Both the position numbers and the translations under genes were made by a program. The notes beneath the pieces were generated by a model, which worked only from the letters and a program-made list of their open reading frames with translations, was not told the DNA's origin and made no database searches. From an uncultured Verrucomicrobia subdivision 3 bacterium (GTDB lineage Bacteria; Verrucomicrobiota; Verrucomicrobiia; Limisphaerales; UBA8199), in assembly GCA_903913865.1 (NCBI GenBank), contig CAIWMU010000142.1, positions 1-64,000 on the forward strand: a DNA stretch of 64,000 nucleotides, written 5' to 3'. Numbering within the stretch: position 1 is the first letter of the stretch; every line of letters starts with the position of its first letter. This document shows, in pieces, positions 34,338 through 43,644 of this stretch.

Positions 34338-36209
34338 ATGAACAATCGGTTTGCGCAAGTTACGCTCTGCTCTATTTGTTTTGGCATGATCAACCTCGCT
34401 CCGTCCATCTCAGGTGCCGCCACCACACCTGAACGCTCAACCATTGAGGAGAGCGCCAAGTGGGACTTGGGGAAAATGTATGCTTCTGAGGCGGCGTGGG
34501 ATGAGCATTACGCCAAGCTCGATAAATTGATCGCGGACTTTGCCGCCCGGAAGGGGGCCAGTTGTAAATCTGCCGAGGATCTGCTGGAAACCCTCACATT
34601 GCGGGACACCATCAACGTCCAGTTGGAAAAGCTGGGTGCCTATGCCGCCATGAGGAGGGACGAGGACATGCGTCAGGCGGGACCGCAGGCCCTTTATCAG
34701 CGTGCCCAGACTCTCGGCATCAAATATGGTGAATCAGCCTCCTGGCTTCAGCCGGAATTGCTCAAGGTTCCTGAAGCAGATCTCAAGGCGTGGCTAAAGG
34801 AACCGGCCCTGCAGGTTTACAATCATTACTTCGACGACCTGCTCCGAAGCAAGAGCCACATCCTCTCAGCCCGCGAAGAGGAGTTGCTGGCCATGTCTGG
34901 AAAGGCTGCTGAATCTGCGGTGGAAGCTTTTGGCCTGCTGAGCAACACAGAGCTTCGGTGGCGGACCGTGAAGGATCCTGCGGGCAAGGATCTTGAGATC
35001 ACCTCGTCATCCTTCACAATGGCGATGACATCGAAAGACCGGCGCTATCGCAAGGATGCTTTCGACGCCCTTCACAACTCGTTTCTCGATGTGAAGGGCA
35101 CTCTGGCAGCTACTCTCGCGGGGGCTGTTCATCGCGATTGGTTCTATGCCAAAGCCCGTGGATACGAATCCAGCCTGCACGGAGCTCTTGATTCTGAGAA
35201 CCTTCCGCTCGGCGTTTACGACAACCTTGTGAAGGCTGTGAACGACCATGCAGGGTTGCTTCACCGGTATGTCGCACTAAAGAAGAAGTCGCTCAAGCTG
35301 GATGGTGTTCATTTCTACGATCTCTATGTCAATCTGGTGGATGTGCCGGAGAGCACTTACAAGTTCAGTGATGGGCGCGATCTGGTTCTGGATGGGGTCA
35401 AGCCGTTCGGCCCGGATTATGTCGCCGTGATGCAAAAGGCTTTTGATTCCCGGTGGATTGATGTCTATGAGAACAAGGGCAAGCGCAGCGGTGCCTACAA
35501 CATGGGAACCTATCTCTCCGCCCCCTACGTCCTTCTGAACTACAAGGACACCTTCCACGATGTTTCGACACTCGCACACGAATTGGGACATGCGACTCAA
35601 AGCTGGTTTGCCAAGGAGAATCAGCCCCCCGTCTATTCAGGTTATCCGATGTTCACAGCGGAGGTGGCATCCACAGCTGCAGAGATCGTTTTGAAGCAGT
35701 CCATTCTGGACAAAACAAAGGACAGCAAGCAGAGGGCATTCCTGATCAATCAGATGCTCGAAGATATGCGGGGAACCATTTTCCGGCAGACACAGTTTGC
35801 GGAATTCGACCGTCTGGTGCATACCATGGCTGAAAAGGGGGAACCCATCACAGCTGAGGCCCTGATGAAGCAGTATGAGGATAGCTACCGTCGCTATTAT
35901 GGTCCGGACTTCGTGATCGATCCCGAGCTTCCCGTGGAGTGCCTGAGAATCCCCCACTTCTACCGTGGTTACTACGTTTATCGTTACGCGGATAGCTATT
36001 GTGCGGCGGCGGCCATCGCGAAACGGATCCTCAAGCAGGAACCCGGTGCCCGTGAGCAGTGGATGAAGTTCTTGAAGATCGGCAGCAGCATGTACGCGAT
36101 CGACATGCTCAAGGTGGCTGGAGTCGATATGACCACTGCCAAGCCTGTAGAGGATGCCATGGTCCTCTTCGAGCAACTGCTCACAGAGCTGGAGCAGTTG
36201 CTGAAGTGA
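34338..36209 (+). CDS. pepF: Oligoendopeptidase F (M3B) with N-terminal signal peptide
   Basis: Zinc metallopeptidase of the thimet family that cleaves short peptides. The active-site motif is HELGH (residues 414-418, in TLAHELGHATQSWF), with a downstream Glu in the helix EVASTAAEIVL as third ligand. Length 623 aa is right for PepF. Unlike most PepF enzymes it starts with a signal peptide (MNNRFAQVTLCSICFGMINL, cleaved near SGAA), so it should act outside the cytoplasm. It converges on the WYL regulator gene with 5 bp between the stops. Confidence 0.93.
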   Translation: MNNRFAQVTLCSICFGMINLAPSISGAATTPERSTIEESAKWDLGKMYASEAAWDEHYAKLDKLIADFAARKGASCKSAEDLLETLTLRDTINVQLEKLGAYAAMRRDEDMRQAGPQALYQRAQTLGIKYGESASWLQPELLKVPEADLKAWLKEPALQVYNHYFDDLLRSKSHILSAREEELLAMSGKAAESAVEAFGLLSNTELRWRTVKDPAGKDLEITSSSFTMAMTSKDRRYRKDAFDALHNSFLDVKGTLAATLAGAVHRDWFYAKARGYESSLHGALDSENLPLGVYDNLVKAVNDHAGLLHRYVALKKKSLKLDGVHFYDLYVNLVDVPESTYKFSDGRDLVLDGVKPFGPDYVAVMQKAFDSRWIDVYENKGKRSGAYNMGTYLSAPYVLLNYKDTFHDVSTLAHELGHATQSWFAKENQPPVYSGYPMFTAEVASTAAEIVLKQSILDKTKDSKQRAFLINQMLEDMRGTIFRQTQFAEFDRLVHTMAEKGEPITAEALMKQYEDSYRRYYGPDFVIDPELPVECLRIPHFYRGYYVYRYADSYCAAAAIAKRILKQEPGAREQWMKFLKIGSSMYAIDMLKVAGVDMTTAKPVEDAMVLFEQLLTELEQLLK

Positions 36210-36214
36210 GCCGG

Positions 36215-37267
36215 TCAGGCTCCCTTCGGGGTCAGCTTCAGCTCGGTCTGTCCTTCGGGGGACTTTGAAATGGCAGGGTCGGAGTAACGCCGCACCAGTT
36301 CCTGGGCGGAACCAAGGACCCTGTCCGCCAGCAACTTTGGTTTCACGACTGTGGCATGTCGTCCCCAACTCAGGACCCACTGCTCAACCTCCTCGAGGTT
36401 GTCGAGATGGAAGCTCACCTGCATTTCGCCGCCGGGCAGCTCAGTTACTTTCTGGCTGCCATGCCAGCGGCGGTTGCGAAAGACGTCCGCAGCCCAGTTA
36501 TCCAGCAGGATGACCACCTCGTAATCTCCCTGTCCCTTGAAGATGCCAAAACTCCCCTTCAGGTGATCCTTGATGTTGAACTCGGATGGGCGGGTGAATT
36601 CACCTGAGAGAATCTTGGAATCCCTCATGCGGCCCAAAACGAAGCTTCGGATGGCCCTTCGCCCGAGATCATGGCCGATCACATACCATCGGCTGTTGAC
36701 ACAGACCAGTTGGTAAGGATGGATCTTCCTCAGATCGAAGGAACGGGCCGCCTGCTTGCGATACTTGAACTCAAGGGGGCGGTGATCCTGAACGGCCTTC
36801 AAAACGATGCGAAAATTCTCCTCATCCAGCACCTCCGGGCCGGCAAGCCGGATGTCCATTGCCTCGCCCAGATCGGCGAGATGTAGGGCGCCGTTCTCCC
36901 CCAGATGTTCCGAGAGCTTCTTGAATGCGGTCACAAGCGGCTGGTAGAATGGCGTCCCCTCGTAGTTGGAGATGGCCTTTTGCGCCACCAGAATCGCAAA
37001 CAACTCAGCCTCGCTCACGGCCACCCCTGGAAATTGGGCCACAGGTGAAGTGTAGCAGAAGCCCAGACTTTGGGGATCGTATTCGATGGGGAGTTGGAAC
37101 CGGTCCTTCATGAACTCGATGTCCCGAAGAATGGTCCGGCGGTTCACCTCCAGGTGCCTGCTCAGTTCGGTGCAGTTCGGGTGCTTGCCACCCTTGACCT
37201 GATCATGAATATACATCATCCGCTCATAGGGCGGTCTGGAGTGGAGTTTTTTGCTTAGTGCAGGCAT
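36215..37267 (-). CDS. WYL-domain transcriptional regulator
   Basis: Helix-turn-helix regulator of the DeoR-like/WYL family. An N-terminal HTH (about 10-65: PNCTELSRHLEVNRRTILRDIEFMK) is followed by a middle linker and the WYL domain (about 175-250: FDLRKIHPYQLVCVNSRWYVIGHDL), which has the conserved WY(V) and R residues and in other proteins binds nucleic acids or ligands. WCX-like C-terminal extension to 350 aa. It is alone in its transcription unit, so targets cannot be inferred; WYL regulators often control DNA damage or phage defence genes, but none is near. Confidence 0.88.
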   Translation of the reverse strand: MPALSKKLHSRPPYERMMYIHDQVKGGKHPNCTELSRHLEVNRRTILRDIEFMKDRFQLPIEYDPQSLGFCYTSPVAQFPGVAVSEAELFAILVAQKAISNYEGTPFYQPLVTAFKKLSEHLGENGALHLADLGEAMDIRLAGPEVLDEENFRIVLKAVQDHRPLEFKYRKQAARSFDLRKIHPYQLVCVNSRWYVIGHDLGRRAIRSFVLGRMRDSKILSGEFTRPSEFNIKDHLKGSFGIFKGQGDYEVVILLDNWAADVFRNRRWHGSQKVTELPGGEMQVSFHLDNLEEVEQWVLSWGRHATVVKPKLLADRVLGSAQELVRRYSDPAISKSPEGQTELKLTPKGA

Positions 37268-37713
37268 GAGTCAGCAGGTGATGGGGTTGTGTTGAGAGCG
37301 GGAAATTCCGATGAAGGCAGGCGGGGCAGGGAGGAAGCTCCCCATTCTAAGACATGGGCCATGGCGGACGAAATTCCCTTGGGTGCTTGGTGCGAACCAT
37401 CGCGGCACTTGATCCCGGTTGCAGAACTGGCTTCTGCGAAAGCTGTTTCTTGAATGATCCATCGTGGAAAGCCGACAGGCCAATGAGTTGTTGTCTGTAA
37501 GATACCAACCACTCCCATGTAACAGCAAGGGGTGTTTCAAGTTCCAAATACGGGGGGGGAATTTCCACACCGGCGCCTCGGCTTGAGAGTGGCCCGGGGC
37601 AGGGGCAGGGGGCGTTCTCATAAGTCCCGTCCCGGAGCTGTCTTCCCGTGGCGTTTTCGCACGTTTGTTGCCTTCAGCCTTGCCCATGCCACCCCCCGGA
37701 ATATAATGCGCCG
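37268..37713. other. 446-bp gap upstream of serS
   Basis: No convincing gene is seen. Track ORFs in it (37271-37687 on the minus strand and others) have no recognisable family or ribosome-binding site and unnatural composition. The right end holds the serS promoter. An undetected leader RNA or T-box is possible, but no specifier-like or terminator structure was recognised. Confidence 0.4.
37680..37707 (+). promoter_or_regulatory. serS promoter, likely giving a leaderless mRNA
   Basis: A -35 TTGCCC (37680-37685), 16-bp spacer and a perfect -10 TATAAT (37702-37707). The -10 ends 7 nt from the A of the serS ATG (37714), so transcription should begin at the start codon. No Shine-Dalgarno sequence is present. 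Inferred from sequence. Confidence 0.6.
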
Positions 37714-39021
37714 ATGCTCGACATTAAGCTAATTCGTGACCATCCCGATCAGGTGAAAGCGCGCCTGGCATCCAGGGGTGCTGGAGATGAGACGCACATT
37801 GACGAGGTCCTTCGTCTGGACGATATCCGGCGCAAGGCTCTTTCCGAGGTCGAGCAGTTGAAGTCCCAGCGAAACAAGGCATCCAAAGAGATTGGGATGC
37901 TGATGGCCCAAAAGAAGCTTGACGAAGCGGAGGCACGAAAGAAGGAAACCCGGGATCTCGGAGATAGAATTGCTGTGCTGGACAAGGAGGCTCAGGAGGC
38001 TGACGAGGCGAGGGATACTCTGATGTTGAGTCTCCCAAACCTGCCACATCCGTCAGTTCCCCTGGGAACGAGTGCCGCCGACAATCCTGAGGTGCGGGTT
38101 CACGGGGAAAAGCCCCACTTTGATTTCAAACCACTTTCGCACGTTCAGCTTTGCGAAAAGCTTCAACTCGTCGATTTTGCCCGTGGCGCGAAGCTCTCCG
38201 GCAGCGGATTCCTGCTTTACACAGGGTGGGGTGCCCGCCTGGAACGTGCCCTCATCCAGTTCATGCTCGACCTCCACACCCGCGAGCACGGCTACACGGA
38301 GGTTTCCCCTCCCTACATGGTTGGACCGAAGTGTCTTGTCGGGGTGGGGCAGTTTCCGAAATTTGCAGATCAATACTATGCGGTTCAGGAAGGGCTGGAT
38401 AGCTCCACGCTCGGGAAACTTTACCTGATCCCGACGGCGGAAACACCTGTCGCCAACATCCATCGCGAAGAGCTGCTTCCTGAGCGCCAGCTGCCGGTTC
38501 GTTATTGCGCCTACACGCCCTGCTTCAGGGGTGAGGCCGGTGCTGCCGGGCTCGGCACACGGGGCATGATCCGGATCCACCAGTTCGACAAGGTGGAGTT
38601 GATCCAGATCGTGAGGGCTGAGGACGGCTATGGTGAACATGAGAAGATGCTGTCCCACGCGGAGCGTGTGCTGCAGGCGATGGGGTTGCACTATCGAATC
38701 GTGCTGCTCTGCACCGGTGACATGGGATTCGCCAGTGCCAAGACATGGGATATCGAAGTCTGGTCGCCAGGGCAGGGGGAGTATCTTGAGGTTTCGAGTG
38801 TCTCCAACTGTGAGGATTTTCAAGCCCGCCGGATGAACCTCCGATATAAGACGGAGACCGGCGAAAACAAGTTTCCGCATGTGCTCAACGGCAGTGGAAC
38901 CGCTCTGGCCCGACTCTTTGTGGCTCTGGTGGAGAATCATCAGAACGCGGATGGATCCGTGAACATTCCAGTTCCTCTCAGGCCATATCTGGGAGTCGAC
39001 AGGATCGATCCCAGACCATAG
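37714..39021 (+). CDS. serS: Seryl-tRNA synthetase
   Basis: Class II aminoacyl-tRNA synthetase that charges tRNA-Ser (and tRNA-Sec). The N-terminal antiparallel coiled-coil arm (about 30-105: KSQRNKASKEIGML...) grips the tRNA variable arm; the catalytic core carries motif 2 (CFRGEAGAAGLGTRGMIRIHQFDKVEL) and motif 3 (NGSGTALARLFVALVENHQ). The track starts at 37648, but the family-typical N-terminus MLDIKLIRDHPDQV begins at 37714 (435 aa) and matches the promoter position. Confidence 0.97.
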   Translation: MLDIKLIRDHPDQVKARLASRGAGDETHIDEVLRLDDIRRKALSEVEQLKSQRNKASKEIGMLMAQKKLDEAEARKKETRDLGDRIAVLDKEAQEADEARDTLMLSLPNLPHPSVPLGTSAADNPEVRVHGEKPHFDFKPLSHVQLCEKLQLVDFARGAKLSGSGFLLYTGWGARLERALIQFMLDLHTREHGYTEVSPPYMVGPKCLVGVGQFPKFADQYYAVQEGLDSSTLGKLYLIPTAETPVANIHREELLPERQLPVRYCAYTPCFRGEAGAAGLGTRGMIRIHQFDKVELIQIVRAEDGYGEHEKMLSHAERVLQAMGLHYRIVLLCTGDMGFASAKTWDIEVWSPGQGEYLEVSSVSNCEDFQARRMNLRYKTETGENKFPHVLNGSGTALARLFVALVENHQNADGSVNIPVPLRPYLGVDRIDPRP

Positions 39022-39038
39022 AGAAAGCTCAGCACCCG

Positions 39039-40511
39039 ATGAGAGTCCTATTGGCCAGCAGTGAAGTTCATCCGTTTTCCAAAACGGGCGGTTTGGCCGA
39101 TATGGTGGGGGCACTCGGGAAGGCCCTAGGACGAAAAGGGCACCAGGTTGGATTGGTGACTCCCCTCTACGCTGGAATCCGCGAGCGCTTTCCCTTGAAG
39201 CTAAGGGACGACCTTCCGATTGATCTTCCCATCGGGCTTCGCCGTGTTTACGGAAGGATCTGGACGCTCAGCCCTTCGGAGAATCTCACCATCTATTTTG
39301 TGGACCAGCCGGCCTTCTTCGACAGGGCGGATATCTATCAGAGGGATGGAGTCGATTATGCTGATAACGCCGAGAGGTTCACCTTTCTCGCGAAGACCGT
39401 CGCGCATCTGGCAACCCATCTTGACTGGAAGCCTGAAGTCGTTCATTTGCATGACTGGCAGGTGGCGATGGCTCCATTATTTCTCAAGCAGGAGGCACCC
39501 TCCAGCGGATCGAAGGATCTTCCCCCGGTTGTTGTCACGGTCCACAATCTTGCGTATCAGGGACTGTTTCCCGCCCACCAGTTTGCACTCACAAATCTGC
39601 CGTGGGACGCCTTCAATCCCTCCGTGTCGGAGTTTTACGGGCAGGTCAACTTTTTGAAGAGTGGACTTGCGAGTTGCGAACTCATCACCACCGTTAGCCC
39701 CAGGTATTCCCGGGAAATCATGACCGAGGAGTATGGTTGCGGTTTGGATGGACTGCTGCGGCATCGTGCGGACTCCGTATCCGGAATCCTCAATGGAGTC
39801 GACTACGAGGAGTGGCGCACGGAGGGCAACCCGCACCTGAAGCATCCGTATTCATCCGCGGACATGGCAGGCAAAATGCGCGGGAAGCTTGAACTGCAGA
39901 CTGAGTTATTGCTTCCCCGGGATGAATCCATTCCGCTATTCGGCAACATCGGACGCATGGTCGAGCAAAAAGGGGTCGATATCATGCTCCCGGCGTTGGA
40001 GAGCCTGCTTGCTGAGAATTTGCAGGTCGTCATTCTAGGCTCCGGATCCCCGACGTTTCAGCGACGCTTCGTGGATTTGGCGGCGAAGTTCCCGACAAAG
40101 CTGAAGGTCGTCATTGGATACAACCCAGGATTGTCCCACCGGATCGAGGCCGGTTCGGACTTCTTCCTTATGCCATCCCGATTTGAGCCCTGCGGACTAA
40201 ACCAGCTTTACAGCCTCCGCTATGGGACAATTCCAATTGTCCGGCGAACGGGCGGTCTGTGCGACAGCGTCACAGACCTTCAGGAGGATTTTGCGAAAGC
40301 GAATGGGATCAAGTTCACTGACTATTCGAGCACAGCACTTGCACAGGCTGTGCGTAAAGCCTTGAGCATGTTTTTCGAGCCTTCGCTCCTGCAACACTAC
40401 AGATTCAACGCGATGAAGGCTGATTTTTCGTGGGATCGCACGAGTGATGCCTACGTTGAAAAGTATTCCCAGGCAATCAACAAACGCAGGGGCGCGGGAG
40501 TTTCCACATAA
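39039..40511 (+). CDS. glgA: Glycogen synthase (ADP-glucose type)
   Basis: GT5 retaining glucosyltransferase that extends alpha-1,4-glucan from ADP-glucose. The N-terminal KTGGLADM motif (Lys15-Gly18) binds ADP-glucose, and the C-terminal Rossmann domain has the PSRFEPCGLNQLYSLRYG motif with the catalytic Glu and the following TGGLCDSV. Length 490 aa is normal. It follows serS by 17 bp on the same strand and may be cotranscribed with it. No other glycogen gene is nearby. Confidence 0.97.
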   Translation: MRVLLASSEVHPFSKTGGLADMVGALGKALGRKGHQVGLVTPLYAGIRERFPLKLRDDLPIDLPIGLRRVYGRIWTLSPSENLTIYFVDQPAFFDRADIYQRDGVDYADNAERFTFLAKTVAHLATHLDWKPEVVHLHDWQVAMAPLFLKQEAPSSGSKDLPPVVVTVHNLAYQGLFPAHQFALTNLPWDAFNPSVSEFYGQVNFLKSGLASCELITTVSPRYSREIMTEEYGCGLDGLLRHRADSVSGILNGVDYEEWRTEGNPHLKHPYSSADMAGKMRGKLELQTELLLPRDESIPLFGNIGRMVEQKGVDIMLPALESLLAENLQVVILGSGSPTFQRRFVDLAAKFPTKLKVVIGYNPGLSHRIEAGSDFFLMPSRFEPCGLNQLYSLRYGTIPIVRRTGGLCDSVTDLQEDFAKANGIKFTDYSSTALAQAVRKALSMFFEPSLLQHYRFNAMKADFSWDRTSDAYVEKYSQAINKRRGAGVST

Positions 40512-40666
40512 CGGTTGGTTGGTGGAGAGGGCAATATCACAACAGCTGGTTGGGAGCCGGAATGAAGCGGGTCCTTTCAAATAGGTTTCTCAATTAAATA
40601 TAACATACATTGTGCGCCAAATGGGAGGCTGCTAAATGGGTCCGATTCCTGTTCCTGGACAGACTC

Positions 40667-41620
40667 CTACGTCAGCCACTCCCGCACGATCCTGCAGTCC
40701 CTCTTGATGTTCTTGAGCAATTCGGCTCTGTCACGTGTGCTTCCGCCATGCTCCCAATCGTATTCGATGTGCAAGGAAACGTTTTCGTCGCAATCCAGAC
40801 CCTTGAGAATTCTTAGGAATCCGGTTCCATGGATCTCACCCTCGCCCATGGGAACCCATTGGTTGGGTCGCTTTATGTCCTTTAGATAAACAACCCGCAC
40901 CCAGGGTTGGAGACGCTTGAAGTGTGGGAGCCAACCGTCACCATGAACTGCAACCGCGTGGCCTATATCAAAAGCGACCCCCAGATTTGCAGGCTTGAAC
41001 TCCTTAACGACCTCCCACAGTTGTTGCAGATCCCCGCCAAGGTAGTTCATCTTGCCAGTTGGCGAATGGTTCTGAAGAACTGCCGTCAGGCCAAGGTCTT
41101 GATTGAGTTGCGCCAGATCGCGAAAACGGGCCCGCACTTCGGCCAGTTGCTTTGCAAGGGGCATTTCGGGCGAAGGATTCTGGAATCCAAGCCGATAGTG
41201 CCGGACTCCCAATCTCCGGGCAGTCCGGAGGACTATTTCTGCCGAGGGGGAGTCAACGCCGATGATGCCGGTAACGATCAGCGGCATGTGGACTTTGCGG
41301 AGCGCCAGCGCCTTGGCATATCGTGGCAGGTCTTCCTCCACTCGCTCAGGGAGCACCTCCCCCCCTGCCCTCACTGGACAGTCGATTCCATCCAAACCGG
41401 CCTCAGCGGTCAGGTCCGATGACTGTTCATAGCTGAGTTTCAGCGTCTGGTAAACCTTGCTGAAGACGACAATTTTTCGATGTGGTATCGGTGACGGGGC
41501 CGCAAAGACTGACGGCGAAGTGAGGATTGTGGATGTGCCCAGCAGGGCGGACCGTTTGAGGAACTTGCGGCGGGACCAATGTGCAACGGGTTGGGTTGAA
41601 TCAATCACGGGTTGCCTCAA
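40667..41620 (-). CDS. Tat-exported TIM-barrel sugar isomerase/epimerase-like protein
   Basis: A second xylose-isomerase-like protein (317 aa) with a twin-arginine signal (SRRKFLKRSALLG) ending near SVFAAPSP. Candidate metal ligands are Glu in TAVLQNHSPTGK/ VAFDIGHAVAVHG (Asp, His) and Glu in VSLHIEYDWEHGGS. The start is ambiguous: the TTG at 41620 overlaps the GH172 stop by 20 bp; a GTG 4 codons in would reduce the overlap. It is the last gene of the operon with the sugar-binding protein and GH172, so a role in processing the released sugar outside the cytoplasm or in the periplasm is likely. Divergence from the first isomerase (27788) is considerable. Confidence 0.82.
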   Translation of the reverse strand: MRQPVIDSTQPVAHWSRRKFLKRSALLGTSTILTSPSVFAAPSPIPHRKIVVFSKVYQTLKLSYEQSSDLTAEAGLDGIDCPVRAGGEVLPERVEEDLPRYAKALALRKVHMPLIVTGIIGVDSPSAEIVLRTARRLGVRHYRLGFQNPSPEMPLAKQLAEVRARFRDLAQLNQDLGLTAVLQNHSPTGKMNYLGGDLQQLWEVVKEFKPANLGVAFDIGHAVAVHGDGWLPHFKRLQPWVRVVYLKDIKRPNQWVPMGEGEIHGTGFLRILKGLDCDENVSLHIEYDWEHGGSTRDRAELLKNIKRDCRIVREWLT

Positions 41621-43616
41621 GTTTGATGTAGTCTATGCCAAACATATATGCTTTTACGGCGGAAGGGTTGCTGCCGATGACTTTGGCGGACAGGACATGC
41701 TGTCCCTGCACCAACTCGTGCACACCGAGATCCACGATCTGGGATGGGACCACGTGTTGATTATAGAGGTCCACCGGTCCGACAGGTGCCTTCGAATCGA
41801 TTGCAAGTTCGAAAATTCCATAATCCCGTGCCTTGGTCAGGCGCGCGAGGATGCGGTATCGGCCTGCCTTTTCGACGGGGATGCCAAGCTCCAGATGGTC
41901 TCCAGGTTTTGCGCCAGTCCACCAGAGTTGTGTGTCGTTGCTCCATTGGTTTTCCCCAAACCCGGTTAGATCCTGTTCCTGGGGTTCGCCTGCGGTCTTG
42001 CCCAGGATTTTCAAGCGCTCTGCTTCGATCACCCCCGGCACCTTGTAGGTCTCGACAGGAGTCCAATAGCCTGCGCGTTGTGCCAGAGGTGTTGGTCCGA
42101 TGGGATCGGTGCCCTCTGCTGAGAGGTAGAAATAGGCCACCGCGGCATAGAGGGTGCCACGACTGTTGGGATAATATTTCTCGATATAACCATCGAAGGA
42201 GGTGTGGAATGGAACGTTGTCTGCGATATGCCAGCGGTTTACGGACACGTGCCCGCGGTTGTTTCCATCGTTGCGTGTCTGGTTGTGGAAAGCATTTTGG
42301 AAGAGTGCTGGGTCGCACCAGGCGTAACCAAAATAATCCTCCGACCCGGTGCCAATTGTCGATGGGAAGGGCTCTCCATCGACGTGGAACTTCTCATCCC
42401 CCTCCCCCCACCATCCGCCCCTGGGGTTCCAGATATGGAGAGCCACTCCGGCGAATCGGCCACTGCCTTTGGCTTTCATGATCGTCCAATCAATTGCCCT
42501 CTCCGGTTCGGCAGTTGGAAGCACATCCCGGTGCCACTTCGCGTGGAACCGGCCCAGTGACGAAGGATTTGCCTTTATCGGGGCAGTGAACACTTCATAT
42601 TCGAGGCTTGCATCTGGAGTGCCTTCGTTGAGAAAGGAAATTTCCGCACTTTTTGCGAAGGGCATGAACCAGTTGCAATACCACCATCCATCAGGATCCA
42701 TCCCCAGAGGAAGCGATCGATAGGGGTTGATCCCGGGAGCACTGCCGAAGAAGTCTCCAACCGGGGACCAGACTGCCGGTTCTGACTCCCCATCCCAGCG
42801 AATCTTGAGAACCAGAGCCCGCAGCGCATTCAAGGCATTCGTGGGATTGGTGATGGACGGTTTGACTCTGATGCAGGTGATGGCAGACGGACCTGTCAGG
42901 GACGCCTGTGACTGGGCATTTCCGGTGCCCAGCTTTCCACGGGCTGCAGCTGGCGCGCCGGGGGCGCGCGATGGACCGCACTCGGATAACCGACGGTTGA
43001 CCCGGGCCAGGGCAGCCAGGTCACTCTCTGCCAACTCCATTTTGAAGGTGGGCACGGTTGTTCCTTCTGGAAAAACCGAGTAAACAAATTGGTAATACAA
43101 TCCCCAGTCCCCGTCCGCGACGATCTTGCATGATTTCTGAAAAGGGATTGGTGTGTAGTTGTTGCACCCGCGAGCCACGGTGTGAACCATGGCTGACTGG
43201 ACAAACGGCTTTGTTCTGCCATCAAAATAGGATGTAAATGGGAGGTCCACTGCGGGCATCGGCTCCCCATCCAGATAAATGCGAACGTGCCCGCTTTTTG
43301 GAGCGGCAGACCATATCCTCCAGATGCACCCCGGCCCCTTCATTTCGGCCAGAACGGACTTCCCCCCCTCCTTTCGAATGATCCCTTCCCCGTCACCGTT
43401 GGCGTCCCACTCCAGATATTTGCCGGATGCAGGGTCGATGCGGGACTTGCGGTCGTAGCTGGACCACTGCATCCCCTGCTCCCCCTTTTGGGGCAGAATG
43501 GCGAGACTTTCCAAATTGGCCAGCCTATCGACCAAGTCCGGGTAGGTGAGGGATTCCGCAAATGCCGATTGAGCGATCCCAATCAGGAGAAGGCTCCCAA
43601 GAATGAAACGGTTCAT
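41601..43616 (-). CDS. GH172 (DUF2961) glycoside hydrolase-like protein
   Basis: 671-aa exported protein with signal peptide (about 1-20). The DUF2961 core (about 45-400) shows MQWSSYDRKSRIDPASGKYLEWDANGDG at its start, GPGCIWRIWSAAP, and the late TGSEDYFGYAW. Family members include alpha-D-fructofuranosidases/difructose-dianhydride hydrolases and D-arabinanases (GH172). The C-terminal ~130 residues form a separate beta-rich module (DLTGFGENQWSNDTQLWWTGAKPGDHLELGIPV) resembling a carbohydrate-binding domain. Second gene after the binding protein (28-bp gap). The substrate is not deducible. Confidence 0.87.
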   Translation of the reverse strand: MNRFILGSLLLIGIAQSAFAESLTYPDLVDRLANLESLAILPQKGEQGMQWSSYDRKSRIDPASGKYLEWDANGDGEGIIRKEGGKSVLAEMKGPGCIWRIWSAAPKSGHVRIYLDGEPMPAVDLPFTSYFDGRTKPFVQSAMVHTVARGCNNYTPIPFQKSCKIVADGDWGLYYQFVYSVFPEGTTVPTFKMELAESDLAALARVNRRLSECGPSRAPGAPAAARGKLGTGNAQSQASLTGPSAITCIRVKPSITNPTNALNALRALVLKIRWDGESEPAVWSPVGDFFGSAPGINPYRSLPLGMDPDGWWYCNWFMPFAKSAEISFLNEGTPDASLEYEVFTAPIKANPSSLGRFHAKWHRDVLPTAEPERAIDWTIMKAKGSGRFAGVALHIWNPRGGWWGEGDEKFHVDGEPFPSTIGTGSEDYFGYAWCDPALFQNAFHNQTRNDGNNRGHVSVNRWHIADNVPFHTSFDGYIEKYYPNSRGTLYAAVAYFYLSAEGTDPIGPTPLAQRAGYWTPVETYKVPGVIEAERLKILGKTAGEPQEQDLTGFGENQWSNDTQLWWTGAKPGDHLELGIPVEKAGRYRILARLTKARDYGIFELAIDSKAPVGPVDLYNQHVVPSQIVDLGVHELVQGQHVLSAKVIGSNPSAVKAYMFGIDYIKLEATRD

Positions 43617-43644
43617 AGGTTCTTTGGTTTAAGTCCGTTTGGGG

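Noticed and set aside
35637-36380. 247-aa minus-strand ORF over the pepF 3' end
   Set aside because: Antisense shadow; overlaps two well-supported genes.
37271-37687. 138-aa minus-strand ORF in the gap before serS
   Set aside because: No ribosome-binding site, low-complexity composition, no family; overlaps the serS promoter.
38053-39114. 353-aa minus-strand ORF over serS
   Set aside because: Antisense shadow of serS, which is certain.
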